Of a DNA stretch of 64,000 nucleotides, positions 1 to 8,944 are shown one piece after another. The notes beneath the pieces are model-generated. The model did no database searches and was not told the DNA's origin. It saw nothing but the letters and a program-made list of their open reading frames with translations. Origin of the DNA: Acaryochloris sp. CCMEE 5410 (GTDB lineage: Bacteria; Cyanobacteriota; Cyanobacteriia; Thermosynechococcales; Thermosynechococcaceae); contig NZ_AFEJ02000001.1 in assembly GCF_000238775.2 (NCBI RefSeq), positions 3,844,001 to 3,908,000 on the forward strand, written 5' to 3'. Each line of letters starts with the position of its first letter. The first letter of the stretch is position 1. The translations under genes were made by a program, and so were the position numbers.

Positions 1-1001
1 AGCAAGGAGAAATCTTGGGGTTATTAGGACCGTCCGGTTGTGGCAAAACAACGTTATTGCGTTTAATTGCTGGTTTTGAGCAGGCCGATGCTGGGCAATT
101 GCTATTGAATGGTCAAGTGATTGCTGGTGTCCGGCAATGGACGTCTCCTGAACAGCGCATGATTGGCATGGTATTTCAAGATTTTGCCTTGTTCCCCCAT
201 CTCACGGTTGCGGATAATGTCACCTTTGGTTTGAAGCAAACGAAAAAGATTTCGACTGAGGTGCAACAGCAACGCCAAACAGAGGTCTTGCGATTAGTGG
301 GATTGCTAGGTATGGAAAACCGTTATCCCCATGAACTGTCTGGTGGTCAGCAGCAACGCGTGGCCTTGGCACGAGCTCTGGCCCCCCAGCCCCAGTTGGT
401 GCTCTTAGACGAACCCCTTAGTAATTTAGATGTGCAAGTTAGGCTGCGCTTGAGACAGGAGCTGAGAGATATTCTCAAAACGGCTGGGACGACGGCAGTG
501 TTTGTGACCCATGACCAAGAAGAAGCTCTTGCGATCGCAGATCAAGTAGCAGTGATGCGTCAGGGCTGTTTGGAGCAAATCGGTACCCCAGAAGAGATTT
601 ATCAGCGTCCTCAATCGCAATTTGTGGCAGAATTTGTCACCCAGGCCAACTTTTTGGAAGCTCAGCGATACGGTAATGCTTGGCAAACAGAAGTCGGGGC
701 GTTTACTCCCAGTGAAGGGGGGGACCTCTCGGCTGAGGATAGCCAAGCCGTGGTTATGATTCGTCAAGAAGATTTAATCCTCCAGCCCGATCAGACCGCC
801 TCCACCATCATTCGCGATCGCCAATTTTTAGGTCGGGAATATCGATATTGCCTAAAAACTCAGTCGGGCCGAGAGTTACATGCCCGCTCAACGTCTGCAG
901 AGGCGTTACCCATTGGCACCTCTGTCAGCTTATCAGTCGTGCCTCAAAACCTTAGAATTTTTCTTCAGAGCTCGAGTCAGCCTGCCCAAATAGCTGCTTG
1001 A
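1..1001 (+). CDS. ABC transporter ATP-binding protein, ferric-iron/FbpC-FutC-like (5' end cut by window)
   Basis: ATPase subunit of an importer that would power a membrane permease from the cytoplasmic face. The reading frame is open to the left edge, with residues GEIL preceding the Walker A GPSGCGKTT, so the true start lies outside the window. Also visible are the Q-loop (VFQDFALFPHL), signature LSGGQQQR, Walker B LVLLDEPLSNLD and the H-loop THDQEEA. The last ~90 residues look like a TOBE-type regulatory domain, as in Fe3+, spermidine and sulfate importers. The DFALFPHLTV and TOBE layout resembles FbpC/FutC, so iron is the best guess, but the substrate is inferred. The 3' end overlaps the convergent kinase gene by 50 bp. 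Confidence 0.85.
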   Translation, partial: QGEILGLLGPSGCGKTTLLRLIAGFEQADAGQLLLNGQVIAGVRQWTSPEQRMIGMVFQDFALFPHLTVADNVTFGLKQTKKISTEVQQQRQTEVLRLVGLLGMENRYPHELSGGQQQRVALARALAPQPQLVLLDEPLSNLDVQVRLRLRQELRDILKTAGTTAVFVTHDQEEALAIADQVAVMRQGCLEQIGTPEEIYQRPQSQFVAEFVTQANFLEAQRYGNAWQTEVGAFTPSEGGDLSAEDSQAVVMIRQEDLILQPDQTASTIIRDRQFLGREYRYCLKTQSGRELHARSTSAEALPIGTSVSLSVVPQNLRIFLQSSSQPAQIAA

Positions 1002-1932
1002 TCAAGGTATTTGCACTGGGGAACAGCCATTTTTGGGTAAAGGCACCATAGGCCAACCCAACTCCCAGCATACCTGCACCCCAAGATGCAGCGGTTTGCA
1101 GCATCTGACGCCGTTCAATGGACGGCACTTCTGTAATTAGCTCATTGACATCTGCCAAAGCTTCAATGGCCGAAGGATATCGCTGGCGGAAATCATAGCG
1201 GACCATCTTATCAATAATGTCTCCCAGAACAGGGTTAACGGAGATATAGCGTCGCCAGGCAATCTCACCCGTCTTCAAATCAAAGGAAATTTTGCCTTTG
1301 GTCGGATCCATGCCTGTTAACGCTTGAATGGCAATAATACCGACAGCATAAACATCACTACTAAAGTTGGGGCGGCCAATAGACTGTTCGCTTGGCATAT
1401 AGCCATCAGTGCCGATCACAACAGTCTGGGCAATCCGGCGCTTGTTTTTAACAGAGCCAAAATCAATTAAAACAATTTTCTTGTCTTTCTTGCGTCGAAT
1501 CAGATTGGCTGGCTTGATATCTCGATGAATAACTCGGCGCTGGTGAACGTAGGACAGGGTGGTTAAGACATCCTGGAGAAAATTAATCACTTTTGCTTCA
1601 GACCAGCGTCGCCAGCCAAATTCCTGCTTCAGATTTTTGCCTTCGACATATTGCTCGATTAGAAAAAAGTCTTCATTTTCTTCGAAGTCATCAAAAAACT
1701 GGGGGATTTGATCATAGTTACCCAGGCGCTTCAAAACTTTGACTTCCGTCGCGAATAAACGGCGAGAGGTTTTCACCGTGAATAAGTCATCGGACTCAGG
1801 CTGTAGTTTTTTGACGATACAGCGGCGTTTTTCGGGGTGCTGTGTATCCGTTGCTAAATACGTTTTGCTAAATCCACCACTTCCGAGCGCTTTGGTAATT
1901 TTGTAGCGGTCGGCTAATGTGGTTCCCAACAT
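952..1932 (-). CDS. Serine/threonine protein kinase with C-terminal membrane anchor
   Basis: A 326-residue Hanks-type kinase. It has a glycine loop GSGGFSKTY near residue 17, an invariant Lys in CIVKKL, the catalytic loop HRDIKPANL near 135-143, DFGSV near 157 and the activation/P+1 segment GTDGYMPSEQ. After the kinase domain (to ~270) comes one hydrophobic stretch (WGAGMLGVGLAYGAF, ~285-300) followed by a short tail, so it is probably membrane-tethered with a cytoplasmic kinase. It has no sensor domain, unlike the kinases at 37.1 kb and 62.9 kb. Substrates are unknown. The gene converges on the ABC ATPase gene and lies downstream of ssb on the same strand. Confidence 0.9.
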   Translation of the reverse strand: MLGTTLADRYKITKALGSGGFSKTYLATDTQHPEKRRCIVKKLQPESDDLFTVKTSRRLFATEVKVLKRLGNYDQIPQFFDDFEENEDFFLIEQYVEGKNLKQEFGWRRWSEAKVINFLQDVLTTLSYVHQRRVIHRDIKPANLIRRKKDKKIVLIDFGSVKNKRRIAQTVVIGTDGYMPSEQSIGRPNFSSDVYAVGIIAIQALTGMDPTKGKISFDLKTGEIAWRRYISVNPVLGDIIDKMVRYDFRQRYPSAIEALADVNELITEVPSIERRQMLQTAASWGAGMLGVGLAYGAFTQKWLFPSANTLIKQLFGQADSSSEEKF

Positions 1933-1939
1933 GAATGTA

Positions 1940-1977
1940 CTCGGCCCTGCAGTAAATCATCATACTGTAGAGCCGAG
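1940..1977. promoter_or_regulatory. 14-bp imperfect inverted repeat upstream of the kinase gene
   Basis: Arms at 1940-1953 and 1964-1977 pair over 14 positions with two mismatches that could be G:U in RNA, around a 10-nt loop. It sits 8 bp upstream of the kinase start codon, between ssb and the kinase on the minus strand. No T-run follows it, so it is a poor intrinsic terminator. It could be a processing, attenuator or operator element. Confidence 0.45.
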
Positions 1978-2093
1978 CACGGTCGCATAAAATCGTGAAA
2001 AAGCCGGTTTTTGAAATAGAAATATTACAATTCGTGATCCCCAGTCTGGGAACTGTACCTTAGACGCGAATCGCTAAGAGACCAGAAAACCTC

Positions 2094-2453
2094 TTAAAAT
2101 TCATCTTCATAGGTATTGACGGCGTTGGGGTCACTATCCCGTTTTGATCCCAATAAATCCAACCGATCAACACGAATGACGGGGCGGGAGCGATTGGCAC
2201 CCGTGTTGCGATCCTGCCAACAGTCGAACTTGAGCGCTCCAGAGACTCCAATCAAACTGCCTTTGCGGACATAACTGGCAGCAATCTCTGCTGTTTTGCC
2301 CCAAATTTCTAAACTAAACCAGTCGGGCTGATCATCCCGAGAGCGGCGATTGACGGCTAGGGTGACATTGCAAACGACGCTGCCAGACTCAAAATATTTA
2401 ACGTCTGGGTCCATGCCTGCACGACCCACTAGGCTTACTACATTTAAACTCAT
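2094..2453 (-). CDS. ssb: Single-stranded DNA-binding protein
   Basis: A 119-residue OB-fold protein of the bacterial SSB family, binding ssDNA in replication and repair. It starts MSLNVVSLVGRAG, and typical SSB elements follow: VCNVTLAVNR, the WFSLEIWGKTAE strand (WF-x-E-x-WGK is a family hallmark) and YVRKGSLIGVSG. An upstream in-frame start would add 13 residues unlike SSB, so the Met at 2453 is chosen. The C-terminus is short and acidic (NTYEDEF) rather than the DDDIPF-type tip of E. coli SSB, and the Gly/Pro-rich linker is nearly absent. Both are common in cyanobacterial SSBs of this length. Confidence 0.92.
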   Translation of the reverse strand: MSLNVVSLVGRAGMDPDVKYFESGSVVCNVTLAVNRRSRDDQPDWFSLEIWGKTAEIAASYVRKGSLIGVSGALKFDCWQDRNTGANRSRPVIRVDRLDLLGSKRDSDPNAVNTYEDEF

Positions 2454-2506
2454 GGTTGGATTTCCTAGACGTAACTTAGCCAAGATGGCCATAATGCTGA
2501 TCGATT

Positions 2507-3667
2507 CTAGCTGGATTCTTCCTCATCCGGCGTTACAGTTGGTAAATCAGTGGACAATTGAGTAGGGCCATCGGCTAAGGCAACGATATCTGGCGCAAAG
2601 GTGGGATAAGGATCGGAGCGCTCGTCTTCGCCCCAGCGATCCAAAATATCTTTGACCAGCACTTCTTTCACCCAAATTTGGCCGATTACCATCAGTGGTA
2701 GGGCTAACAGAAGTCCCAAAAAGCCAAAGAAAATGGCGAACACAATTTGCGAGAGTAAGGTAACAGCGGGGGCCAGAGAGAGCTGTTTGGCCATCACAGC
2801 AGGCACTAACAAATACTGCTCTAACTGCTGAATCAGAATGTACAGGATCAGCACGGCAACGGCTTTCCAGGGCGCATCCAGCAGAGCAATAGCCATGGGA
2901 GGCATCAAGCTAAGGGTCGGGCCTATGTTGGGAATGGCTTCTAGCAGACCAGCAATCAAGGCATTGGCAAGTACCAGATCAACCCCTAACACCCACAGTC
3001 CCAAGCCGCTAAAGACGGCAATCACCGTCATATTGAACAAAATGCCCACAATCCAGTTATCTAGGGCAGCATCACATAACCCCAAGATGTAATCGACTCG
3101 TCGCCGATAAAAGGACGGAAACAGGCGAATAAAAATGCGGCGATATTGGTCGGGATCGACCAAGAACATAATGGTTAGCACCAGAATCAGGAGGATATTC
3201 AGGGCCACCAAAAGGGAGTTGGAAAATAAGGCAAAAAAGTTATTAACGACGCTTTCGGCAAACGTAGGAATCTTTTCTCGCAGGTTGTCGATCAGGGAAT
3301 CAACCGGAATTTCGATACCAGCGCTGGGCATGCCAAAGGCTAAGCCAGTTTCTTGAGCTTCATTGATGAGTTCTTCAATGCGAGTCAAACTATCGGGCAC
3401 GCGATCCAGCAACTCTTGGGCTTGAGTGACAAAAGGCGGGATCACCAAGAGTCCGATCAAACAGGCCACACCCACAATGGAAAAGATGGCTGAGGCAACG
3501 GCTAGTCCGCGACTCAGGCCCCGCTTCGTCAGTTGGCGAACCAGGCCATTGAGGGCAGAGGCGAGTACGACCGCCGTAAATCCTAACAGCAAGACTTGGC
3601 GAATTTCCCACAAAATGTAGAGAGAAACCAAGAAGACAACTAAGCCAATCCATTTCCCTAGACTCAA
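2507..3667 (-). CDS. AI-2E family transporter (PerM/UPF0118 permease)
   Basis: A 386-residue polytopic membrane protein. An N-terminal pair of helices (WIGLVVFLVSLYILWEI, VLLLGFTAVVLASAL) is followed by a soluble helical insert (~80-150) and a block of C-terminal helices. The family signature region PNIGPTLSLMPPMAIALLD lies near residues 245-263. Members have been linked to autoinducer-2 export or Na+/H+ exchange, and the actual substrate of cyanobacterial members is not established. The tail after ~345 is acidic and probably cytoplasmic. Its 3' end is 53 bp from the ssb start codon, so the two could be co-transcribed. Confidence 0.88.
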   Translation of the reverse strand: MSLGKWIGLVVFLVSLYILWEIRQVLLLGFTAVVLASALNGLVRQLTKRGLSRGLAVASAIFSIVGVACLIGLLVIPPFVTQAQELLDRVPDSLTRIEELINEAQETGLAFGMPSAGIEIPVDSLIDNLREKIPTFAESVVNNFFALFSNSLLVALNILLILVLTIMFLVDPDQYRRIFIRLFPSFYRRRVDYILGLCDAALDNWIVGILFNMTVIAVFSGLGLWVLGVDLVLANALIAGLLEAIPNIGPTLSLMPPMAIALLDAPWKAVAVLILYILIQQLEQYLLVPAVMAKQLSLAPAVTLLSQIVFAIFFGFLGLLLALPLMVIGQIWVKEVLVKDILDRWGEDERSDPYPTFAPDIVALADGPTQLSTDLPTVTPDEEESS

Positions 3668-3730
3668 AATCTGCCTCCAATATCGATATCACTAATTGGA
3701 AGGGAAGATTCCCCTCGTGCTTACCGAATT

Positions 3731-4612
3731 TTAGGAGACGGATTGCGTTTTCAGTAAAGGGAATCCTAATTCTTCACGTTGCTGGAGATAGAGTTGGGCC
3801 ACTTGGCGGGCCATTTGGCGAATACGGCTAATATAGCGAGTCCGCTCGGTCACCGAAATAACGCCTCTAGCATCTAAGAGGTTAAAGGTGTGGGAGCATT
3901 TGAGCACATAGTCTAACCCAGGTAAGACCAGTTTTTTCTCGATCAGTTGCAGGGCTTCTTGCTCGTACAAACTAAAGAGCTGAAACAGCAGTTCGGGGTT
4001 AGAGGCTTCGAAATTATAGGTAGATTGCTCAATTTCCCCTTGCAGATGAACATCACCATAGGTGAGGGTACCATTCCAGTCGATTTTGGCGATGGCATCG
4101 GTTTCCTGGAGGTACATGGTCAATCGTTCTAGACCATAGGTGAGTTCGATGGAGACGGGGCGGCAATCTAAACCACCGCACTGTTGAAAGTAGGTAAACT
4201 GAGTGACTTCCATGCCGTCTAGCCATACTTCCCAGCCGACGCCCCATGCGCCCACAGCGGCATCTTCCCAATTGTCTTCGACGAAGCGAATATCATGATC
4301 TTCAGGCTGAATGCCAAGGACGCGTAGAGAGTCGAGATAAATGTCTTGGATATCATCGGGGGAGGGTTTGACCAAGACTTGGTATTGATAGTAATACTGA
4401 TATCGATTAGGGTTTTCGCCGTAGCGACCATCAGCGGGGCGACGGCAGGGTTCGACGTAGGCTACGGCCCAAGGTTCTGGCCCTAGGGATCTCAAAAAGG
4501 TATGGGGGCTTTTGGTGCCTGCCCCTTTTTCAATGTCATAGGGCTGAACAATTAGACAACCGCGATCGCTCCAAAATTCGTGGAGTTTGGCAATAACGGA
4601 TTGAAAATTCAC
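3731..4612 (-). CDS. glyQ: Glycyl-tRNA synthetase alpha subunit
   Basis: The 293-residue alpha subunit of the alpha2beta2 bacterial glycyl-tRNA synthetase, which carries the class II catalytic core and charges tRNA-Gly. The opening ([19 protein letters not shown], then [11 protein letters not shown]), the [20 protein letters not shown] segment (motif 2 region) and [19 protein letters not shown] (motif 3 region) are diagnostic. Length matches the family. The beta subunit gene glyS is not adjacent, which is usual in cyanobacteria. The start at MNFQSVIA is the family start. Confidence 0.97.
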   Translation of the reverse strand: MNFQSVIAKLHEFWSDRGCLIVQPYDIEKGAGTKSPHTFLRSLGPEPWAVAYVEPCRRPADGRYGENPNRYQYYYQYQVLVKPSPDDIQDIYLDSLRVLGIQPEDHDIRFVEDNWEDAAVGAWGVGWEVWLDGMEVTQFTYFQQCGGLDCRPVSIELTYGLERLTMYLQETDAIAKIDWNGTLTYGDVHLQGEIEQSTYNFEASNPELLFQLFSLYEQEALQLIEKKLVLPGLDYVLKCSHTFNLLDARGVISVTERTRYISRIRQMARQVAQLYLQQREELGFPLLKTQSVS

Positions 4613-4743
4613 AGCGCTTGACCTGTTTGTAGATGGGTGTCAGTTACCTAGTCTACGGGGCTCGTTTACATTTTGGTCGCTTTTTTTAGAACTCCTCCCC
4701 TGGAATAAGAAGCGTGGAAGAGCAGTGGAGGACCAAAACGGTT

Positions 4744-5295
4744 TCAACTCCAGCGCAATTGTTCTAATTTACGTTTGGCTTCTGGATCGAGCGAGTGGGC
4801 CAATAAACGGCTGGGCGACCGTTTCTTCGTATTTTGCTTAGAGCGAATTTTGGTAGTCGTGGTTGCCATTTCTTTAACCAGTTGAAGAGCTGACATCCAC
4901 TCCGCACCATAGCCCATCACCGTCAGCTGTTGGGCGCGATCAGATGTTGCTACAATCAGTCGAGACTGTCGAGCACGAGCTTTGGCACAGTACATCTCAA
5001 TGTAGGTATCCGCAGTTTGGCCATAGTCGGTGTAGTAGAGATCCAGAGAATCCGTAAAGGGCTCGCAGACGCCTTTCTCTTGTCGATTCTGGGCATCAAA
5101 AACTAGCTGGGCCTGATATCCTTGAAACGCACTGTAGCTGGCAAGGGCATCTGCAAGATGAAGTCTGGCTGTCTCTAGTTCTTGGATATTTTCAAAGATC
5201 TCAGCAGGGGCATGACCATTCTGGTGCTGTGACCAAACACCAAGGATGTTGTAACCGTCTACTAATAAGATCGGTTGCTCAGAGAACGCCGCCAT
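4744..5295 (-). CDS. NYN domain protein, YacP/Rae1-like ribonuclease family
   Basis: A 183-residue protein with a PIN-like NYN fold. The N-terminal LLVDGYNILG carries the first catalytic Asp, LVFDAQ the second acidic site and IVATSDRAQQ a third near residue 120. These positions fit metal-dependent RNA cleavage. The YacP/Rae1 branch in Bacillus is a ribosome-associated endoribonuclease. Whether the cyanobacterial member does the same is inference. The C-terminal ~35 residues are basic (KIRSKQNTKKRSPSRLLAH), consistent with RNA or ribosome contact. It is transcribed divergently from the next gene across 80 bp. Confidence 0.8.
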   Translation of the reverse strand: MAAFSEQPILLVDGYNILGVWSQHQNGHAPAEIFENIQELETARLHLADALASYSAFQGYQAQLVFDAQNRQEKGVCEPFTDSLDLYYTDYGQTADTYIEMYCAKARARQSRLIVATSDRAQQLTVMGYGAEWMSALQLVKEMATTTTKIRSKQNTKKRSPSRLLAHSLDPEAKRKLEQLRWS

Positions 5296-5375
5296 GCCAA
5301 TTCGTAAAATTTTTTAATATTGCTTAATCATTTCTTTATTGTGACATTTCTGCTGCAATTCCGCAGGTTTATCTG

Positions 5376-6659
5376 ATGGCCGAAGCTTTGGCCGATCTCG
5401 TGATTCTCAGCAATGGCCCTGGTGAACTCTCCACTTGGGTCCGCCCTGTACTGCAAGTGTTGAGCAGGCGACCACAGTTTAGTCGAGTCTCCATCCTTCT
5501 CTCCCCTTGTCCCCATGCTGGGGGAAAGGAGCAGGCCGTTGCGGAAACCTTCCCTAGCGTGGATCGAGTGTTAGGGCCACAGCAGTTTTTCCAGTTTCTG
5601 CTCTGGGGTCAAACCCCTGATGCCTGGCACTGGCATCCCCAAGGCGTGGTGGTTTTCTTGGGCGGCGATCAGTTCTATGCGGTGGCGATTGGTCAGCGGC
5701 TAGGCTATCGCATCGTTACCTATGCTGAATGGACGCCCCGTTGGTTACCTTGGATAGACTACTGCGGAGTGGCTCAGCCCCAAACGCTACAACAAGTCCC
5801 ACGTCGATATCGCTCCAAGGTAACGGTAGTGGGTAATTTGATGACTGATATAACAGTGAGGGCTGATTCTGCCTCATTTTTCGATCGGTTAGGGTGGATG
5901 CCAGATACCGAAACGGTTGGGCTATTGCCAGGATCGAAACCGGCTAAATTACGCGTGGGAGTGCCTTTTTGCCTAGGAGTTGCAGATCAACTCCAACAAT
6001 ATCGACCCCAAACGCAACTAATCATTGCCGTTGCCCCCGGTTTGTCTTGCGCTACATTATCGCGCTATGCCGACGCCAGCTATAACCCGCTGATTTCAAC
6101 GTATTTAGGGAATTCTGCTACTTTAGTGCAATCTGATCAGGGACTTCCTTATCTCTGCACCCCGCGGGGCACAAAAGTCTGGCTTTGGCTGCCCAGTCCT
6201 GCCTATGATTTGCTGGTGCATTGCCAAATTTGCCTGACCACTGTGGGGGCCAATACGGCCGAACTGGCGGCTTTAACGGTGCCGATGATGGTGATTCTGC
6301 CGACCCAACATCTGGCTGGAGCACCAATTGGAGAAGGTGTGTTAGGCTTACTGGCTCGCCTACCGTTTGTCGGCGCAGCCGTGAACCGCTTCACTCTGCC
6401 CCAAGGCTTTAAAGCTTGGCCGAATATTTGGGCCGACCAAGAAATTGTGCCGGAATGGGTAGGACCTTTATCTTCTGAATTAGTGGCTCACTATGTGCAG
6501 GTCTTATTAGCCTCTCCATCCAGGCTGCAAGCTATCAAAGCAGCTCTGAGAGAGGTCCGAGGTGAAGTGGGTGCCGTAGCTCGATTTGCTCAGCTAGTGT
6601 CAGAAACGCTAACAAAAGAGAGGGTTGCTGAAGCGCTTGTGATTCGGGATGTCCCCTAA
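5376..6659 (+). CDS. Lipid-A-disaccharide synthase-related glycosyltransferase-like protein
   Basis: A 427-residue soluble protein of a family conserved in cyanobacteria and often annotated as lipid-A-disaccharide-synthase related. The N-terminal LVILSNGPGELSTWV resembles the first strand and Gly loop of GT-B enzymes. VGLLPGSKPAKL (~188) and the C-lobe segment QICLTTVGANTAELAAL (~280) match the donor-binding part of LpxB-like folds. The other lpx genes are not nearby. Substrate and product are not known to me, and a role in envelope glycolipid or polysaccharide metabolism is inference. The 3' end overlaps the convergent small membrane protein gene by 4 bp. Confidence 0.75.
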   Translation: MAEALADLVILSNGPGELSTWVRPVLQVLSRRPQFSRVSILLSPCPHAGGKEQAVAETFPSVDRVLGPQQFFQFLLWGQTPDAWHWHPQGVVVFLGGDQFYAVAIGQRLGYRIVTYAEWTPRWLPWIDYCGVAQPQTLQQVPRRYRSKVTVVGNLMTDITVRADSASFFDRLGWMPDTETVGLLPGSKPAKLRVGVPFCLGVADQLQQYRPQTQLIIAVAPGLSCATLSRYADASYNPLISTYLGNSATLVQSDQGLPYLCTPRGTKVWLWLPSPAYDLLVHCQICLTTVGANTAELAALTVPMMVILPTQHLAGAPIGEGVLGLLARLPFVGAAVNRFTLPQGFKAWPNIWADQEIVPEWVGPLSSELVAHYVQVLLASPSRLQAIKAALREVRGEVGAVARFAQLVSETLTKERVAEALVIRDVP

Positions 6660-7048
6660 GAATCTTGGGATTGGCCATCGCGACGGCCTAATTCGTAGAC
6701 GCCACCGATCAGCAAACAAATCATGCCTAGGCTGACTCCCCAGCTACGGCCTCCAAAGCCCCAGGTACTGGCACAATAGCAGAGGCTGCCCACGATTAAA
6801 AATGGCAAAATACTAATCAGAGATGCACAGACTAAATTACGAGCCTCACGAGCAGGGCGAGATTTCTCAAATTCTTCGACCGATAGGTATAAAGAGCGGT
6901 CAACGTAGTTTAGCCATCGGCAAAGCTGGTTCGTCAGCCACTGGCTTAGGGGATTTAATCCGATGTATAGACCAGTCGCCCATAGACTCCCCCCGGCAAT
7001 GGGTAGAGCTTCGATCTGAAACTGAAATGGAAGAAAGTCAATGACCAT
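6656..7048 (-). CDS. Hypothetical small membrane protein
   Basis: A 130-residue protein that I do not recognise. It has a weakly hydrophobic N-terminal stretch (ALPIAGGSLWATGLYIGL), a middle amphipathic part (WLNYVDRSLYLSVEEFEKSR) and two clear membrane helices (LVCASLISILPFLIVGSLCYCA and WGVSLGMICLLIGGVYELG). The tail is charged. It converges on the upstream gene with a 4-bp overlap, which suggests a stable gene order. No function can be assigned. Confidence 0.6.
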   Translation of the reverse strand: MVIDFLPFQFQIEALPIAGGSLWATGLYIGLNPLSQWLTNQLCRWLNYVDRSLYLSVEEFEKSRPAREARNLVCASLISILPFLIVGSLCYCASTWGFGGRSWGVSLGMICLLIGGVYELGRRDGQSQDS

Positions 7049-7229
7049 AAGTGATAGCGAGGCCGAAGCTGCAGGTCTGAGGTCTGCAAGCTTCGAAGGC
7101 AGCAGTAATTGTGAAGGTTTATATCACTATGACACCAAATCCTTAATAAACCCACAAAAATCTTAACTTTTATATCGTCGGATGGGGCAAAAATCCTATT
7201 CCATGTCGCGCATAAGTCGCTTTAGGTAT

Positions 7230-7637
7230 CTAAGACTTAGAGTGCGACTGTTCGAGTTGGCATGGCGTGCAAAGGCCGAAAAACTCTAGTGTATGGTAGA
7301 AAATTTCGAACTTTGAGGATTGTTTGAGCTGATCTTCCAATTCATGAACGGGACATTCTTCTTCCTGGATGGGAATTGAAACACCGCATTGTAGACAAGT
7401 AACATGGTGTCTATCTTGTTGAGCAGCGGTATAAAGGGTTTCACCATTGCTCAGTAGCCTTGCTTGGACGATACCGCTGAGCTTGAGAGTATCTAATGCT
7501 CGATAAACCGTGGCTAGCCCCAAGGTTAGTTGGGCTTTGCGCAACTCAAGATAAAGTTCTTGAGCTGAAATCTCTCGATTCAACTTCTTTAAAAGTTTGA
7601 GAACGGTATTTTGACTACGAGTAAGGTGCGATTTCAT
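7230..7637 (-). CDS. Fur-family transcriptional regulator (Fur/Zur/PerR type)
   Basis: About 135 residues. It begins MKSHLTRSQNTVLKLLKK, a typical Fur winged-helix start. The recognition helix region is LTLGLATVYRALDTLKLSGIV. Metal-site features follow: DRHHVTCLQCG (His pair and first CxxC) and LCTPCQ (second CxxC) near the C-terminus, forming the structural Zn4-Cys site. Metal specificity (Fe, Zn or peroxide sensing) cannot be decided from sequence alone. A TTG start at 7673 would add 12 residues unlike the family, so the ATG at 7637 is preferred. The 264-bp spacer to the next gene probably holds its promoter. Confidence 0.88.
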   Translation of the reverse strand: MKSHLTRSQNTVLKLLKKLNREISAQELYLELRKAQLTLGLATVYRALDTLKLSGIVQARLLSNGETLYTAAQQDRHHVTCLQCGVSIPIQEEECPVHELEDQLKQSSKFEIFYHTLEFFGLCTPCQLEQSHSKS

Positions 7638-7937
7638 GAAAAAGGCATCAATAGCTGATGATGCAATGGTCAAGGGGTGAGAATGGGGTGCTTAAAACTT
7701 TCGATTGCAGATCGATAGACATGATTGAGAGCGCTCCGATCCTAGAATAGACCAACATATCTAACTTGAGTTTGTTACCTTAGGGACGATGTTGGCAGTT
7801 CATACCCATTACATTGGATATCACTCAGATAGAGCATGATCAATGTTCAACCCACAACATACTAGGATATGGGGGGGAAACGCTTCTCCATTATTTCTTC
7901 CTCATAGTGTTGATGACCTCGCCCTAGAACCAATTTT

Positions 7938-8801
7938 ATGACGCGTAGCAAGCTCTCAGATTCCGATAAGCAAACGATTACTCAACTCTTCCGAGAGTCT
8001 GAAGAGACCATTGCCCAACTGGCAACTCGCTTTGGGGTCAGTAGTTCAACGATTCGACGCATTATTAAAAATCAACTGCCGGATCAAGAATATGATGCCC
8101 TCATTGCCACTAAGCAAGAGAAGCGCGGCCCTAAATCTTCCCGCAAGCAGACGGCCGTCCCTAAGGCGGAAGTATCGGAAGAACCGAAGCCTGTGAAAGT
8201 CATTGATGCGCCAGTTCGACCGGCGCCGATCAAAAAACGTAAACGGATCGAGGAACCCGCTGTTGCGGCAAAAGACGAAACACCGTCGCTGGCGGTTGCC
8301 CAACTAGATGACCAGGAAGATTTAGCCGAAATCATTGCTGAAATTGAGCATGATTTGCATGATCTACCAGCAGATGATGCAGAGGAAGATAGCGAGATCG
8401 ATGATTTTGACTCAGATGATTCTGAAGATTCTGATCTAGAAGATGGTACAGATGCGGATGATGGGTTGGGGATGAACCTAGAAGCCGTTGAATTAATTCA
8501 AGTGTTACCCTTCTCGGAAGCTAAGTTTCCCAAGACCTGTTATTTGGTGGTAGATCGGTCGTCAGAATTGATCACGCGTCCTCTACAAGCTTTTGGAGAA
8601 TTAGGCACGATTCCAGAACAGGAAGTGGATGCCAAAACCTTACCCATTTTTGACAATCATCGGATTGCCCGCCGTTTTTCCCATCGCACCCAAAGAATTG
8701 TGAAAGTTCCCAATAGTAATGTCTTGAAAAAGACTTGCCCTCAATTACTAGCCAAAGGAATCACGCGATTGCTGATCAATGGTCATGTTTATTCTCTATG
8801 A
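7938..8801 (+). CDS. Helix-turn-helix protein with acidic linker, cyanobacterial conserved
   Basis: A 287-residue protein. The N-terminal ~55 residues form a resolvase/transposase-type HTH (QTITQLFRESEETIAQLATR, then FGVSSSTIRRIIK). A basic Lys/Pro-rich linker (~60-105), a strongly acidic segment (~120-175, many D/E/S) and a compact C-terminal part (~185-287, with YLVVDRSSELITRPL) follow. There is no DDE catalytic core, so it is not a complete transposase despite the HTH. A DNA-binding role is likely and anything more is unknown. It stands alone between the Fur-family gene and the sugar-nucleotide gene. Confidence 0.65.
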   Translation: MTRSKLSDSDKQTITQLFRESEETIAQLATRFGVSSSTIRRIIKNQLPDQEYDALIATKQEKRGPKSSRKQTAVPKAEVSEEPKPVKVIDAPVRPAPIKKRKRIEEPAVAAKDETPSLAVAQLDDQEDLAEIIAEIEHDLHDLPADDAEEDSEIDDFDSDDSEDSDLEDGTDADDGLGMNLEAVELIQVLPFSEAKFPKTCYLVVDRSSELITRPLQAFGELGTIPEQEVDAKTLPIFDNHRIARRFSHRTQRIVKVPNSNVLKKTCPQLLAKGITRLLINGHVYSL

Positions 8802-8944
8802 TGCTTTTTTTAAGGCCTAGGGCAATCTAAGTTATGAGCTATGATGCCTAGACAGGTAGAGTGATATACGACTACATAAACTACGAGAGTCAGGATATAA
8901 GTATTACGGTTAGTTGCTAATTCTTTATAAGCAAGAAAGTTGAT

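Noticed and set aside
7938-8801. Transposase gene, from the N-terminal HTH
   Set aside because: There is no DDE core, no terminal inverted repeats and a long acidic linker, so it is better called a conserved HTH protein.
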